DNA of 64,000 nt from Phormidium tenue FACHB-1050 (GTDB lineage: Bacteria > Cyanobacteriota > Cyanobacteriia > Pseudanabaenales > Pseudanabaenaceae), in the NCBI RefSeq assembly GCF_014696925.1, contig NZ_JACJQY010000011.1, positions 1 through 64,000 on the forward strand. The letters run 5' to 3'. A program made the translations under genes and the position numbers. The notes beneath the pieces are model-generated. The model saw only the letters and a list, made by a program, of their open reading frames with translations. It made no database searches and was not told the DNA's origin. Positions 9,199 through 17,284 of the stretch are shown one piece after another (within the stretch, counting starts at the first letter, position 1; every line of letters begins with the position of its first letter).

Positions 9199-9339
9199 TT
9201 TGCGTTTATTCATGGCTTCGAGATAAGCCTGTTGGTAACTCAAAAAACTGTTATGCCATTCTTGAAAACGGCGATCGCCATCATGTACTAACATTTGACG
9301 ATACTTTTCCGAAGAAATATATGATTTTGAAGTTGACAT
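9193..9339 (-). CDS. Small basic protein of 48 residues, function unknown
   Basis: The reverse strand reads MSTSKSYISSEKYRQM and ends EAMNKRKK. The ATG is preceded by GAGGGG at normal spacing and the gene runs straight into a strong terminator, which together argue for a real gene. Aromatic and charged residues are spaced as in a single long helix (RRFQEWHNSFLSYQQAYLEA). It matches no family I can name. It lies upstream of prmC on the same strand but is separated from it by the terminator. Confidence 0.6.
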   Translation of the reverse strand: MSTSKSYISSEKYRQMLVHDGDRRFQEWHNSFLSYQQAYLEAMNKRKK

Positions 9340-9390
9340 AATACATACCCCTCTAAATTGAGCCTATTGTAAATGAAAGAGCACTTTTTA

Positions 9391-9502
9391 CCCCCTCTAA
9401 CTCCCCCTTGAAAGGGGGAGAATTTAGATTTAGGATTCCCCCTTTTAAGGAGAAAAATTTAGATTTATGCTTCCCCCCTTCCAAGGGGGGACTGAGGGGG
9501 GG
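9391..9502. repeat. C-rich / G-rich inverted repeat element
   Basis: Begins CCCCCTCTAACTCCCCC and ends with its approximate mirror, with two inner C5/G5 hairpins and the spacer AATTTAGATTTA twice. This type of element is common between genes in cyanobacteria. It reaches to within three bases of the serA stop codon. Confidence 0.7.
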
Positions 9503-9504
9503 AT

Positions 9505-11088
9505 TTACAGCTTCACCACAAAAGCATCAGTTACGCCCTGAATATGCACGATTTCATCAAGCAAACCGCTAGGCAAAGGATCGTCAATATTCAAGACCAT
9601 GACTGCTTCGCCGCGCACCATGCGACGACCGACTTGCATACTGGCAATGTTTACATTGAAATTGCCGAGTAATGAGCCAATTCTACCGATGATCCCTGGC
9701 ATATCACGGTGCAAAGTCAACAACATGTAGTGAGTTGGCGCAACGTTGATTGGAAATTCATTGATGCTAGTGATCCGAATTTCCGACTTACCAAGCAATG
9801 CACCAGTTACTTCTTGCTGACCTTGGCTACCATGAGCCGTCAAGTGAATTGAGCCACTGTAATCTTCAACGGAAGGATCGCGAGTTTCAGTAACGTGAAT
9901 ACCACGTTCTTTAGCCTCGATGCTGGCATTCACAAAATTAACTCGTTCGCGCAGAGCTGGAGAGAGCAAACCTTTGAGGGCAGCTACGACGATTGGTTGA
10001 CTTTCGCTATTAGCAATTTCACCTTGAAGCTTGACATTGAGAGTATCGACACGACCACCAGCCAATTGACCAACCAGATTGCCCAGCATTTCGGCAAGTT
10101 GCAGGTAAGGCTTGAGTTTTTGCCATACATCGGGACGCAATCCAGGGATATTCACCGCCGATCGCGCAGGTAAGCCAAGCAAGACATCACGGATTTGTTC
10201 GGCAACATCAACAGCCACATTGGTTTGAGCTTCTTCGGTAGATGCTCCAAGGTGAGGAGTCAAGATTACGTTTGCACCGAGTTCACGCAAACCAGAGTCA
10301 GCTTCGAGAGGCTCATTTTCAAATACATCAAGGGCGATGCCGCCAATTTTGCCGCTCTTGATTGCTTCAGCGATCGCTATTTCATCAATGATCCCGCCTC
10401 TAGCGCAGTTGATGATTCTCACGCCATCTTTCATGATTGCAATGCGATCGGCATTAATCAAATGTGCGGTTTCTTTAGTTTTGGGTAAATGCAATGTGAT
10501 GTAATCAGCTTCACGTAGCAAAATTTCTAGCTCAACCAGATGGACACCTAATTTCTCAGCACGTTCTGCGGTCAAGAATGGGTCATAGGCGAGAATCCGC
10601 ATTCCCAGAGACTTTGCAACCGTAGCAACGTGAGAGCCAATTTTGCCTAAACCAAGAATACCAAGGGTTTTCTTGTAGACTTCAACGCCAGTAAAACTCT
10701 TGCGATCCCACTTGCCACCCTTGAGGGATGCGTTAGCTGCGGGAATAAAGCGCGATAGCGACATCATCATCGCCAGAGTATGCTCAGCCGCCGCGATCGT
10801 ATTGCCTTCAGGAGAATTGACAACCACAATGCCCATGCGGGTAGCGGTTGGCACATCTACATTATCGACCCCAACACCAGCACGACCGATGATTTTGAGG
10901 TTTTTACCAGCTTCAACAGCTTCTTTGGTGAGCTTTGTACCAGAGCGAATCATGATCGCATCGTATTCAGGGAGAACTTGGATCAGTTCTTCAGGACTAA
11001 GGGTGGTTTTTACGTCAACGGTGGCGACTTGAGAAAGGATATCGATACCAACTTGATCGATGGGGTCAGAAACGAGAACTTTGGGCAT
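9505..11088 (-). CDS. serA: D-3-phosphoglycerate dehydrogenase
   Basis: 527 residues, the long form of SerA. It oxidises 3-phosphoglycerate to 3-phosphohydroxypyruvate, the first step of serine synthesis. The NAD-binding domain has LGILGLGKIGSHVATVAKSL near residue 145; catalytic Arg lies in INCARGGIIDE and His in LTPHLGASTEEAQ. A central allosteric substrate-binding domain follows, then a C-terminal ACT domain (LTLHRDMPGIIGRIGSLLG), the serine-sensing module. It appears monocistronic. The pgk gene for the enzyme that makes its substrate in glycolysis is also in this window but not linked. Confidence 0.97.
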   Translation of the reverse strand: MPKVLVSDPIDQVGIDILSQVATVDVKTTLSPEELIQVLPEYDAIMIRSGTKLTKEAVEAGKNLKIIGRAGVGVDNVDVPTATRMGIVVVNSPEGNTIAAAEHTLAMMMSLSRFIPAANASLKGGKWDRKSFTGVEVYKKTLGILGLGKIGSHVATVAKSLGMRILAYDPFLTAERAEKLGVHLVELEILLREADYITLHLPKTKETAHLINADRIAIMKDGVRIINCARGGIIDEIAIAEAIKSGKIGGIALDVFENEPLEADSGLRELGANVILTPHLGASTEEAQTNVAVDVAEQIRDVLLGLPARSAVNIPGLRPDVWQKLKPYLQLAEMLGNLVGQLAGGRVDTLNVKLQGEIANSESQPIVVAALKGLLSPALRERVNFVNASIEAKERGIHVTETRDPSVEDYSGSIHLTAHGSQGQQEVTGALLGKSEIRITSINEFPINVAPTHYMLLTLHRDMPGIIGRIGSLLGNFNVNIASMQVGRRMVRGEAVMVLNIDDPLPSGLLDEIVHIQGVTDAFVVKL

Positions 11089-11301
11089 AACGATTAAAAA
11101 ATGTACCAGTGCCTATAGCGGAAGGTTTGCGGCTACGCTTTAAATCCTAAACGCCCTTGAATCAATGCAAGATAAACGCTAGACATCGCGCAGCTTAGAC
11201 ACACTAAGACGACAATAATTGCTTACATTAATAATATTAAAGCAAAAATGAACGCTCCTACGTTTCAGTAACTTTAGAGTTGTAATCACTCTATGGCTAT
11301 T

Positions 11302-11348
11302 ACCCGAAAGAGAGTGGCGGCGCGAAGCGCCGCCACTCTCTTTCGGGT
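11302..11348. repeat. Long palindrome upstream of serA
   Basis: Perfect 21- to 22-bp arms (CCCGAAAGAGAGTGGCGGCGC and its complement in two halves) around a gaa loop. The 331-base gap 11089-11419 holds no gene: it contains the serA leader, this palindrome and the terminator at 11374-11418. Confidence 0.8.
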
Positions 11349-11373
11349 TGGTCTTTCAGTAGCTAGCTCTAAG

Positions 11374-11418
11374 ACTAAAAAGCTGATGAGTTGCTTGGCA
11401 ACTCATCAGCTTTTTAGT
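11374..11418. terminator. Terminator palindrome after the CHRD gene
   Basis: Perfect 21-bp arms with loop ttg, ending in a TTTTT run, two bases beyond the stop of the CHRD gene. Same architecture as the dispersed palindromes. Confidence 0.7.
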
Positions 11419-11419
11419 G

Positions 11420-12064
11420 CTATGACTGTACTTTCAAAATACCGCGTAACTCACCTGCACGGTTAGATTTGGTATGGAGATCAACGTACAAACCACCACT
11501 ATTAAGAGCTTGGAGTTGCTCAGCCGTTAGCGTATATTCGCCCTTAACATTACCGCTTACACCATCAGGATTAACTTGCACCTGCAAAGCATATTGGAAA
11601 GGACCATTTGCCTTAGCAGCGCCTCTATGAATATGTACACCCGAAGTAATGTTTGGATTAGGAGGAACTAGAGGATCAGTAGCATAATCACGTAGGGGAC
11701 TGCTCAAACTATAAAAACCACCACGCACAATTAACCGATCGCCGAAGAGAGCTGCTCCTACTACACCTGCTGCATTAGTTGTCACTGGACTGGGAGAAAT
11801 CTCATCACCTGATAATATTGCTGCAAATCTAGTGAAATTGACACTTTGGCTGATCAAATTACTTTCGGCAAGGAGTTCAGCTTCGGCTTGCTGTTGATAG
11901 ATGGTTAAACTGATAGAGTTATCAGCTAGCCGTGAACTAATGGTTGTAGGGGAGACATTATGAGATTGTGCTGGTGCGCTAATATTTATCGCAAGTAAAC
12001 AGATAGCGATACCAAGAGCTAGGCTATACAAAAACTTTTGATATCTCCTAAAAACCTTAATCAT
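11420..12064 (-). CDS. Secreted CHRD-domain protein
   Basis: 214 residues. A signal peptide or N-terminal anchor covers about residues 9-32 (SLALGIAICLLAINISAPAQS). A CHRD domain follows from about residue 75: FTRFAAILSGDEISP near its start, SGVHIHRGAAKANGP in the middle, and GGLYVDLHTKSNRAGELRG at the end. CHRD domains occur in animal chordin and in many bacterial exported proteins; their ligand in bacteria is not known. The protein is probably periplasmic or extracellular. It is transcribed alone and ends at a palindromic terminator. Confidence 0.85.
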   Translation of the reverse strand: MIKVFRRYQKFLYSLALGIAICLLAINISAPAQSHNVSPTTISSRLADNSISLTIYQQQAEAELLAESNLISQSVNFTRFAAILSGDEISPSPVTTNAAGVVGAALFGDRLIVRGGFYSLSSPLRDYATDPLVPPNPNITSGVHIHRGAAKANGPFQYALQVQVNPDGVSGNVKGEYTLTAEQLQALNSGGLYVDLHTKSNRAGELRGILKVQS

Positions 12065-12186
12065 ATTACTTTTACCGATTTAGTGAATTGGTTCTTTTTC
12101 TCTAGATTTCTCCAGTTACATTTTCTTACGCCCAAAAGTTGGATTTGGATGCAACCGTACTATATTGTTTCTGTTATATATATTTC

Positions 12187-12960
12187 ATGAATGTGCAATA
12201 TTTACTGATTTTTGGGGCGGCGCTATTGGCGGGTGGGATTAATGGAATTGCAGGAGGAGGCAGTTTTATTTTGTTTCCTGTTCTCATGTTTGTCGGCATT
12301 CCGCCAATAACTGCGAATGCTACCAATGCGATCGCTTTGCTGCCAGGGACATTAGCCAGTGCGGGAGCCTATCGTCGCGAATTTGATCAAGATAAGCGAT
12401 CGCTAATTCAAGTATGTATATTGGGGATAATTGGGGGGCTAGCAGGAGCAATTTTGCTTCTTAGAACGCCATCGGCAACTTTTTTACAAGTCTTGCCTTA
12501 TTTATTATTGACAGCAACATTAGCTTTTGCCTTTAGCAATAAAATGACGCTATGGGTTGAGCAGCAGCAATCTCGATTTGCGAAGCTCCGAGAATTGCGA
12601 ACAGTCTTCATTACGATCTTGCAATTAGTTGTGGCTGTGTATGGAGGCTTTTTTGGGGGCGGGATGGGGATTTTATTTCTGGCAACCTTTGCGCTGATGG
12701 GGATGACCAATATCCATCGCATGAATGCTTATAAGGTCATGCTTACTAGTTGTATTAATGCCGTAATTGTTATTCCTTTTGTCCATGCGGGGGTAATTCT
12801 TTGGCAAGAAGGGGCGATCGCAGCGATCGGTGCTTCTATCGGGGGATATATCAGTGCTTACTATGTCCAAAAGATTGCCCCCATAGTAGTAAAGCGCTTT
12901 GTGATTGGCGTTGGTTCCGCAATGACGCTGTACTTTTTTATTAAAAGTTGGTTTGCCTAG
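12187..12960 (+). CDS. TauE/SafE (TSUP) family permease
   Basis: 257 residues from the ATG at 12187 (MNVQYLLIFGAALLAGG). Two halves of about four membrane helices each carry the family's glycine-rich signatures: GGINGIAGGGSFILFP near residue 16 and VYGGFFGGGMGILFLA near residue 155. TSUP proteins export or import sulfur compounds or small organic anions; the substrate cannot be told from sequence. It diverges from the CHRD gene and is followed by a dispersed repeat. No sulfur-metabolism genes are adjacent. Confidence 0.88.
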   Translation: MNVQYLLIFGAALLAGGINGIAGGGSFILFPVLMFVGIPPITANATNAIALLPGTLASAGAYRREFDQDKRSLIQVCILGIIGGLAGAILLLRTPSATFLQVLPYLLLTATLAFAFSNKMTLWVEQQQSRFAKLRELRTVFITILQLVVAVYGGFFGGGMGILFLATFALMGMTNIHRMNAYKVMLTSCINAVIVIPFVHAGVILWQEGAIAAIGASIGGYISAYYVQKIAPIVVKRFVIGVGSAMTLYFFIKSWFA

Positions 12961-13002
12961 CATCAGCACAGACAAGCTGTGCTTTCCGCAAACGATTTAT
13001 TA

Positions 13003-13103
13003 TACCAATTCACGAAAGTGTGGCAACACTTTTGTGAATTAAAAACCAAGCCCAGTAAGGGTTTTAAAAACACAAAATGGCGTAGCCATTTTGTGTTTTG
13101 GTA
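13003..13103. repeat. Dispersed two-hairpin element (family B), complete copy
   Basis: A 101-bp unit bounded by TACCA and TGGTA and flanked by TTA/TA. Hairpin 1 is AATTCACGAAAGTG with its mirror; hairpin 2 is CACAAAATGGC / GCCATTTTGTG. The spacer CCCAGTAAGGGTTTTAAAA is shared between copies. Other copies: 27607-27707, 39408-39507, 48094-48194, an interrupted one at 23458-23672 and a half at 58652-58693. Confidence 0.8.
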
Positions 13104-13140
13104 TTACTTACAGTAATTACCAATCAAACAACTAGGACGA

Positions 13141-13191
13141 CTCAAAACCCATAAGAGGCAGCGCGAAGCGCTGCCTCTTATGGGTTTTGAG
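13141..13191. repeat. Palindrome overlapping the end of the TetR gene
   Basis: Perfect 24-bp arms around gaa, beginning CTCAAAACCCATAAGAGGC. The right arm contains the stop codon and last codons of the TetR gene (stop at 13178-13180). Confidence 0.8.
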
Positions 13192-13741
13192 TAATACCTC
13201 GACAGAGTTGATTTGGTAGTTGTTGAAGAACACGCCGAAATGGGGCAATATCTTTCAGGCTATGGGACAGAATCAAAGCACCCTGAATCATCATCATCGC
13301 ATCTTCACCACGCTCCTTTGCCAAAGTCTCCTCCAATCCTGCGGTGACTAGAACCTTTGCGATCGCCTCAATCCATCGCGAAAAAGCATCACTAATCTGT
13401 GCGTGAAATAGGTCATCACTTGACTGCTCCATCAGTAAAACTGCCCATAGGCAAGAATTTTGTCCCTCATTAAAAAATTTACTCACCTCATCACACATAG
13501 CCTGAAATTTAGCGATCAGTGGTTCTGGGCGATCGAGAATCTCTAATATGTTCGTCTCTAGCCAATTGTTGACATAAGTTAGAGCCGTCTCCGCCATTTC
13601 TGCCTTGCCTTTAGGGAAATGATGATAGAGACTAGCCTTCCCCAAGCCAGTCTCTTGAGAAATTTTGGAAAGAGTTACCCCCTCATAACCAAACTGGCGA
13701 AACAGCTTGATCAAAGTTGGGACATGAGTTTGTTTAGACAT
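13178..13741 (-). CDS. TetR-family transcriptional repressor
   Basis: 187 residues from the ATG at 13739-13741 (MSKQTHVPTLIKLF). An upstream in-frame start exists but its codons are part of a palindrome. The N-terminal helix-turn-helix is clear: GYEGVTLSKISQETGLGKAS then LYHHFPKGKAEM. The ligand domain has the C-terminal region seen in QacR/YxaF-type regulators. Two matching operator-like sites lie in the divergent promoter at 13899-13950, so it probably represses the GST operon and may respond to an electrophile or lipophilic compound. The last residues (ITQNP) are encoded by a palindrome arm. Confidence 0.92.
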   Translation of the reverse strand: MSKQTHVPTLIKLFRQFGYEGVTLSKISQETGLGKASLYHHFPKGKAEMAETALTYVNNWLETNILEILDRPEPLIAKFQAMCDEVSKFFNEGQNSCLWAVLLMEQSSDDLFHAQISDAFSRWIEAIAKVLVTAGLEETLAKERGEDAMMMIQGALILSHSLKDIAPFRRVLQQLPNQLCRGITQNP

Positions 13742-13755
13742 AGATTTCTTAGCAG

Positions 13756-13871
13756 AGGATTGATGGCGCGAAGCGCCATCAATCCTTTTGGGATTTAGCA
13801 ATATTTACTTATAGTTCTGCAATTTAGAAACTAATTTTTGGTGGCGCGGCGAAGCCGCGCCACCAAAAATT
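13756..13871. repeat. Two palindromes in the TetR leader
   Basis: 13756-13786 has perfect 14-bp arms (AGGATTGATGGCGC) around gaa; 13833-13871 has 18-bp perfect arms (AATTTTTGGTGGCGCGGC) around gaa. Both separate the TetR start from the operator region. Confidence 0.75.
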
Positions 13872-13898
13872 GGTTTTTATTTTATAGCAAAGTCTTTG

Positions 13899-13950
13899 TT
13901 GACATTATACCGAACGAACAGTACAGTATCAGTATACCGAACGAACGGTA
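13899..13950 (+). promoter_or_regulatory. Promoter of the GST operon with two TetR-type operators
   Basis: TTGACA at 13899-13904 and TACAGT at 13922-13927 are 17 bases apart, a good sigma-70 promoter. TACCGAACGAACAGTA (13908-13923) fills the spacer and TACCGAACGAACGGTA (13935-13950) covers the start of transcription; starts are 27 bp apart. The TACCG/CGGTA ends are inverted repeats. Binding by the adjacent TetR protein would block this promoter. The repeat is seen; the regulator assignment is inferred from position. Confidence 0.75.
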
Positions 13951-13996
13951 CAAAAACCTCAAATTTTAACTTTCCTCCTGAAAAACAGGCAATGCA

Positions 13997-14599
13997 ATGA
14001 TTAAGCTACATGGTCACGAAATCTCTGGTAACAGCTACAAAGTACGTTTAATGTTGTCATTGCTCAATCTTGAGTATGAATGGGTCAGAGTCAATCTAAT
14101 GAAAGGCGAACATAAATCACCAGAGTATTTGGCAAAGAATCCTTTTGGGCAAGTTCCTTTGCTGGTCGATGATGAAACTCAAATTGCTGATGCTCAGGCG
14201 ATTTTGGTCTATATAGCCAGAAAGTATGGTGGCGAACAATGGCTACCTACCGATGCATTACCAATGGCGCAAGTCGTTCGTTGGTTGTCAACGGCTGCAG
14301 GTGAAGTCCGTCAAGGTCCAGAGAATGCAAGACTGTTCTATCTATTTGGAGCAGGAACGAAGATCAATATTGAACGCGCTACTGAAAAATCTCATTTCAT
14401 TCTCAAACAACTTGATCAACATTTGAGTACCAGAAATTGGCTAGAGTGCGATCGCCCTACGATTGCCGATGTTGCTATCTATCCCTACATTTCCCTCGCT
14501 AAGGATGGCAAGATTGAACTGGAAGCTTACTCTCATGTTTTAAGTTGGATGGAGCGATTTCAGAAGCTATCTGGCTATGTACCAATGTTAGGAGCTTAA
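13997..14599 (+). CDS. Glutathione S-transferase family protein
   Basis: 200 residues. The N-terminal thioredoxin-fold domain (1-78) begins IKLHGHEISGNSYKVRLMLS, with the cis-Pro loop NPFGQVPLLVDD and a glutathione-contact turn IADAQAILVYIARKYG in which the usual Glu-Ser is Asp-Ala. The C-terminal helical domain carries RPTIADVAIYPYISLA. Such enzymes conjugate glutathione to electrophiles; the substrate is unknown. First gene of an operon: four bases to the next gene, under the TetR-type promoter. A detoxification role fits that context. Confidence 0.92.
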   Translation: MIKLHGHEISGNSYKVRLMLSLLNLEYEWVRVNLMKGEHKSPEYLAKNPFGQVPLLVDDETQIADAQAILVYIARKYGGEQWLPTDALPMAQVVRWLSTAAGEVRQGPENARLFYLFGAGTKINIERATEKSHFILKQLDQHLSTRNWLECDRPTIADVAIYPYISLAKDGKIELEAYSHVLSWMERFQKLSGYVPMLGA

Positions 14600-14603
14600 A
14601 CCG

Positions 14604-15197
14604 ATGCCCAGACAATTTGGCACGATCGCCTTCACTCCAGCAGTGAAAGCCATGCAAGAAAAAATGGGTTCCCGTGAGAATTACGAGCGCTTTGTGGCAA
14701 ATGGTGCTGACAATAACAGGGTTACTCCTGACATCGCTCAATTCATAGCAAGTATGGAAGGATTTTATCTTGGAACTGTCACTTCCAATGGCTATCCATA
14801 TATTCAGTTTCGTGGCGGTAAGGCAGGATTTTTAAAGGTTCTTGATGAGAAAACGTTGGGCTTTGCTGATTATCGTGGCAATGTGCAGTATATCTCGGTG
14901 GGCAATCTTTCAGAACATGATAAAGCATTTCTATTTTTAATGGATTATCGAAATCGTCGCCGTTTGAAAATCCTCGGTCGTGCAAAGATTGTGGAAGACG
15001 ATCCTGAGATCCTTGCTCAAGTCCAAGATCGCGACTATCCAGCCACCGTAGAACGGGCGATCGTTTTTGAAATCGAAGGCTGTGATTGGAATTGTCCGCA
15101 ACATATTCCTGTGCGCTATTCGCAGGCTGAAGTGGAAGCAATGCAAGCTAGAATTAGTGAATTAGAGCAACTTCTAGCTGAGGCTAAGAACTCATAA
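14604..15197 (+). CDS. Pyridoxamine 5'-phosphate oxidase-like FMN-binding protein
   Basis: 197 residues. The split-barrel fold of the PNPOx-like superfamily is indicated by FYLGTVTSNGYPYIQFRGGK near residue 55, FADYRGNVQYISVGNL near residue 92, and LMDYRNRRRLKILGRAKIVE near residue 112. A C-terminal helix follows (VEAMQARISELEQLLAEA), probably a coiled coil. Members bind FMN or F420 and reduce or oxidise small molecules; this long form is often listed as a pyridoxamine 5'-phosphate oxidase family protein but need not act on vitamin B6. It sits between the GST and cupin genes, with gaps of 4 and 2 bases. Confidence 0.88.
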   Translation: MPRQFGTIAFTPAVKAMQEKMGSRENYERFVANGADNNRVTPDIAQFIASMEGFYLGTVTSNGYPYIQFRGGKAGFLKVLDEKTLGFADYRGNVQYISVGNLSEHDKAFLFLMDYRNRRRLKILGRAKIVEDDPEILAQVQDRDYPATVERAIVFEIEGCDWNCPQHIPVRYSQAEVEAMQARISELEQLLAEAKNS

Positions 15198-15199
15198 TT

Positions 15200-15853
15200 A
15201 TGAAACTCCATGCAGATTTGAGCCAGCGCGTTGTCGTCGAAAGTGAATCCCTCGATTGGGTGGATTCCCCTATGGTTGGTGTCCAACGCCGAATGCTCGA
15301 GCGAGATGGCGAAGAAGTCGCAAGAGCAACCTCGGTCGTCCGCTATGCTCCTGACAGTCATTTTTCAGCGCATACCCACTGCGGTGGCGAAGAGTTTTTG
15401 GTCTTAGAGGGTATTTTCTCCGATGAGTATGGAGACTATCCTGCGGGAACCTATATTCGTAATCCTGTGGGTTCAACCCATACGCCTTTTAGCAAAGAGG
15501 GTTGCACGATTTTAGTCAAGCTCTGGCAAATGCATCCCGATGATCAACAACGAGTAGCGATCGCCACCAAGGAAACGCCTTGGGCTAATGGCTTAGTCAA
15601 GGGGTTACAAGTAATGCCATTGCATAGCTATGGAACCGAGAATGTTGCCCTCGTGAAATGGGATGCAGGTACTTACTTTCAGCCTCATATGCATTTAGGC
15701 GGTGAAGAGATCTTTGTAGTTGATGGAGTCTTTGAGGATGAGTTTGGTGCTTATCCCAAGGGGACTTGGTTGCGGAATCCTAGCGGCAGTCGGCATATGC
15801 CGTTTAGCAAATTAGGTTGTCTGATTTATGTCAAAGTAGGGCATCTGAGCTAA
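15200..15853 (+). CDS. Two-domain cupin protein, ChrR-like
   Basis: 217 residues made of two homologous cupin domains. The first has AHTHCGGEEFLVLEGIFSDE (near residue 56) and the second PHMHLGGEEIFVVDGVFEDE (near residue 157); each then has YPxGTWxRNPxGSxHxPFS. The HxHxGGEE and later His would ligate one metal per domain, as in the zinc-binding C-terminal domain of the anti-sigma factor ChrR. No anti-sigma domain is present, so this is a stand-alone enzyme or sensor. Third gene of the TetR-controlled operon, so part of the same stress response by inference. Confidence 0.88.
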   Translation: MKLHADLSQRVVVESESLDWVDSPMVGVQRRMLERDGEEVARATSVVRYAPDSHFSAHTHCGGEEFLVLEGIFSDEYGDYPAGTYIRNPVGSTHTPFSKEGCTILVKLWQMHPDDQQRVAIATKETPWANGLVKGLQVMPLHSYGTENVALVKWDAGTYFQPHMHLGGEEIFVVDGVFEDEFGAYPKGTWLRNPSGSRHMPFSKLGCLIYVKVGHLS

Positions 15854-15887
15854 TCTATTTTCTGTTTTTATCGTTGCTTTTAAAGAT

Positions 15888-16457
15888 ATGAAAACGCAAA
15901 GTATTCTGTCTAACATCGTTCTATATGGTCGCTCGATATGGCAGATAGTGCGATCGCGTCTTAGTCCTAAAAAAGGGATTGAGGATATCCTGAACTACCG
16001 ATATATCTCGGACAAATTAGCTACAAGTGGTCAACCAACCGCCACAGAGCTGAAATTAATTAGTCAAGCAGGATATAAAACTGTTCTCAATTTAGCTCCG
16101 CCAACTGCTTCCAATGCTCTGCCAGAGGAACAAGCGATCGCAACTAGTTTGGGAATGAATTACATTAACATCCCCGTTGTTTGGGATAGTCCGACAATGG
16201 CAGACTTTAATCAGTTTTGCGATGTAATGGAAAATCACAAAGATCAACTAATTTTTGTTCATTGTGCGATGAATATGCGCGTATCTGCATTTATGTATCT
16301 CTATCGTCATTTGAAGATGGGAGTCCCTGCCTCAGAAGCTTATTCAGCCATGAAAACCATCTGGGAACCCAATGCTACTTGGCAGCAGTTTATTGAAACG
16401 GCGATCGCTTCTAATCAAAGTAACTTCCGAGCAAGCGAACCTCAAGAAAATTTTTAA
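15888..16457 (+). CDS. Protein tyrosine/dual-specificity phosphatase-like protein (DUF442 type)
   Basis: 189 residues. The core reads YRYISDKLATSGQPTATELK, then AGYKTVLNLAPPTASNALP, then the P-loop region IFVHCAMNMRVSAF. This is the beta-lactamase hydrolase-like/DUF442 branch of the cysteine phosphatases. The P-loop here is HCAMNMR, Cys-X4-Arg, one residue shorter than the canonical Cys-X5-Arg, so catalytic activity is uncertain. It follows the cupin gene by 34 bases and probably belongs to the same operon. Its last codons form the left arm of a palindrome. Confidence 0.8.
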   Translation: MKTQSILSNIVLYGRSIWQIVRSRLSPKKGIEDILNYRYISDKLATSGQPTATELKLISQAGYKTVLNLAPPTASNALPEEQAIATSLGMNYINIPVVWDSPTMADFNQFCDVMENHKDQLIFVHCAMNMRVSAFMYLYRHLKMGVPASEAYSAMKTIWEPNATWQQFIETAIASNQSNFRASEPQENF

Positions 16458-16530
16458 AAGCATCGCAAAGCAATGCTTTTAAAAATTTTCTTGGTTTGAA
16501 TTTGAGCGCAAAGCGCTGTAAATTAACTAT
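16444..16530. repeat. Family C palindrome element overlapping a gene end
   Basis: 20-bp perfect arms (AAGAAAATTTTTAAAAGCAT) flank a nine-base centre; the left arm includes the last codons and stop of the phosphatase-like gene. The right flank TTGGTTTGAATTTGAGCGC then AAAGCGCTGTAA is the constant end of family C. Confidence 0.75.
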
Positions 16531-16549
16531 TAACTAAATCCTAAAAACT

Positions 16550-16972
16550 ATGGAAACTAAACCACCTCTTCCTCCATTTACCTTAGAAACCGCCAAAGCC
16601 AAAATCCAAGCGGCGGAAAATGCTTGGAATACTCGCGATCCCGAGCGCGTAGCCCTTGCCTATACTGAAGATTCTGAATGGCGCAATCGTAACGAATTTG
16701 TAAATGGACGCGATGAAATTAGAGAATTTCTCAAACGTAAATGGGCAAAAGAACTAGACTATCGATTGAGAAAAGAACTTTGGTGTTTTATGGATAATCG
16801 CATTGCGGTGCGATTTGAGTATGAATATCATGACGAAGCAGGTAATTGGTATCGTGCCTACGGCAATGAAAATTGGGAATTCGCGGAAAATGGCTTGATG
16901 ATGCGCCGCTTTGCTAGCATTAACGACTTAGCTATCCAAGAAAGCGATCGCAAGTTTCGCTGGGAACGTTAA
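16550..16972 (+). CDS. DUF1348 / NTF2-like protein
   Basis: 140 residues with the SnoaL/NTF2-like cone fold typical of DUF1348: [20 protein letters not shown], then [20 protein letters not shown], then [19 protein letters not shown] and [20 protein letters not shown]. Length matches the family. DUF1348 proteins have no agreed function; the fold usually binds a small hydrophobic ligand. It lies 92 bases after the phosphatase-like gene with a palindrome between, so it may be a separate transcript or the end of the detoxification operon. Confidence 0.88.
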   Translation: METKPPLPPFTLETAKAKIQAAENAWNTRDPERVALAYTEDSEWRNRNEFVNGRDEIREFLKRKWAKELDYRLRKELWCFMDNRIAVRFEYEYHDEAGNWYRAYGNENWEFAENGLMMRRFASINDLAIQESDRKFRWER

Positions 16973-16974
16973 AT

Positions 16975-17068
16975 TTACAACACTTTGCGCTTAAATCCAA
17001 ACCATGAAGATTTTTGAAAGTGTTGCAAAGCAACACTTTCAAAAATCTTCATGGTTAGTTTGATCGGT
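16975..17068. repeat. Family C palindrome element, reverse orientation
   Basis: Perfect 27-bp arms (17000-17026 and 17030-17056, loop aaa), with the family flank ACAACACTTTGCGCTTAAAT on the left and TTTGATCGGTAA on the right. Confidence 0.8.
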
Positions 17069-17120
17069 AACTGATGTTACGTGGAACTCAGATGATGAAT
17101 CTCTTGCTGGTAGCGAAGCA

Positions 17121-17192
17121 GGGCAACCACGGGGGGATTGCCCCTACCTGTAAATCTTAGATCTTGTAGGGGCTGTGCCCCCGTGCCAGCCC
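17121..17192. repeat. G-rich inverted repeat element
   Basis: GGGCAACCACGGGGGGATTG is answered by its approximate complement about 30 bases later; inner GCCCCTAC / GTAGGGGC pair. Together with the neighbouring family C element and the terminator it fills the gene-free stretch 16973-17282. Confidence 0.65.
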
Positions 17193-17247
17193 TAGACTTT
17201 CGCCATCGCAAGAATTCCTTCCACGTAACATCAGCGATAATTGCTGT

Positions 17248-17284
17248 AAACGAAAAAGCCGTGCTCAGCGCGGCTTTTTCGTTT
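17248..17284. terminator. Terminator after the SGNH fusion gene
   Basis: AAACGAAAAAGCCG / CGGCTTTTTCGTTT with a ten-base loop; overlaps the stop codon of the gene ending at 17283. Confidence 0.75.

Noticed and set aside
9391-9502. C-rich element considered as a G-quadruplex regulator of serA
   Set aside because: It lies downstream of the serA stop codon and resembles a widespread intergenic inverted repeat; no evidence for quadruplex function.
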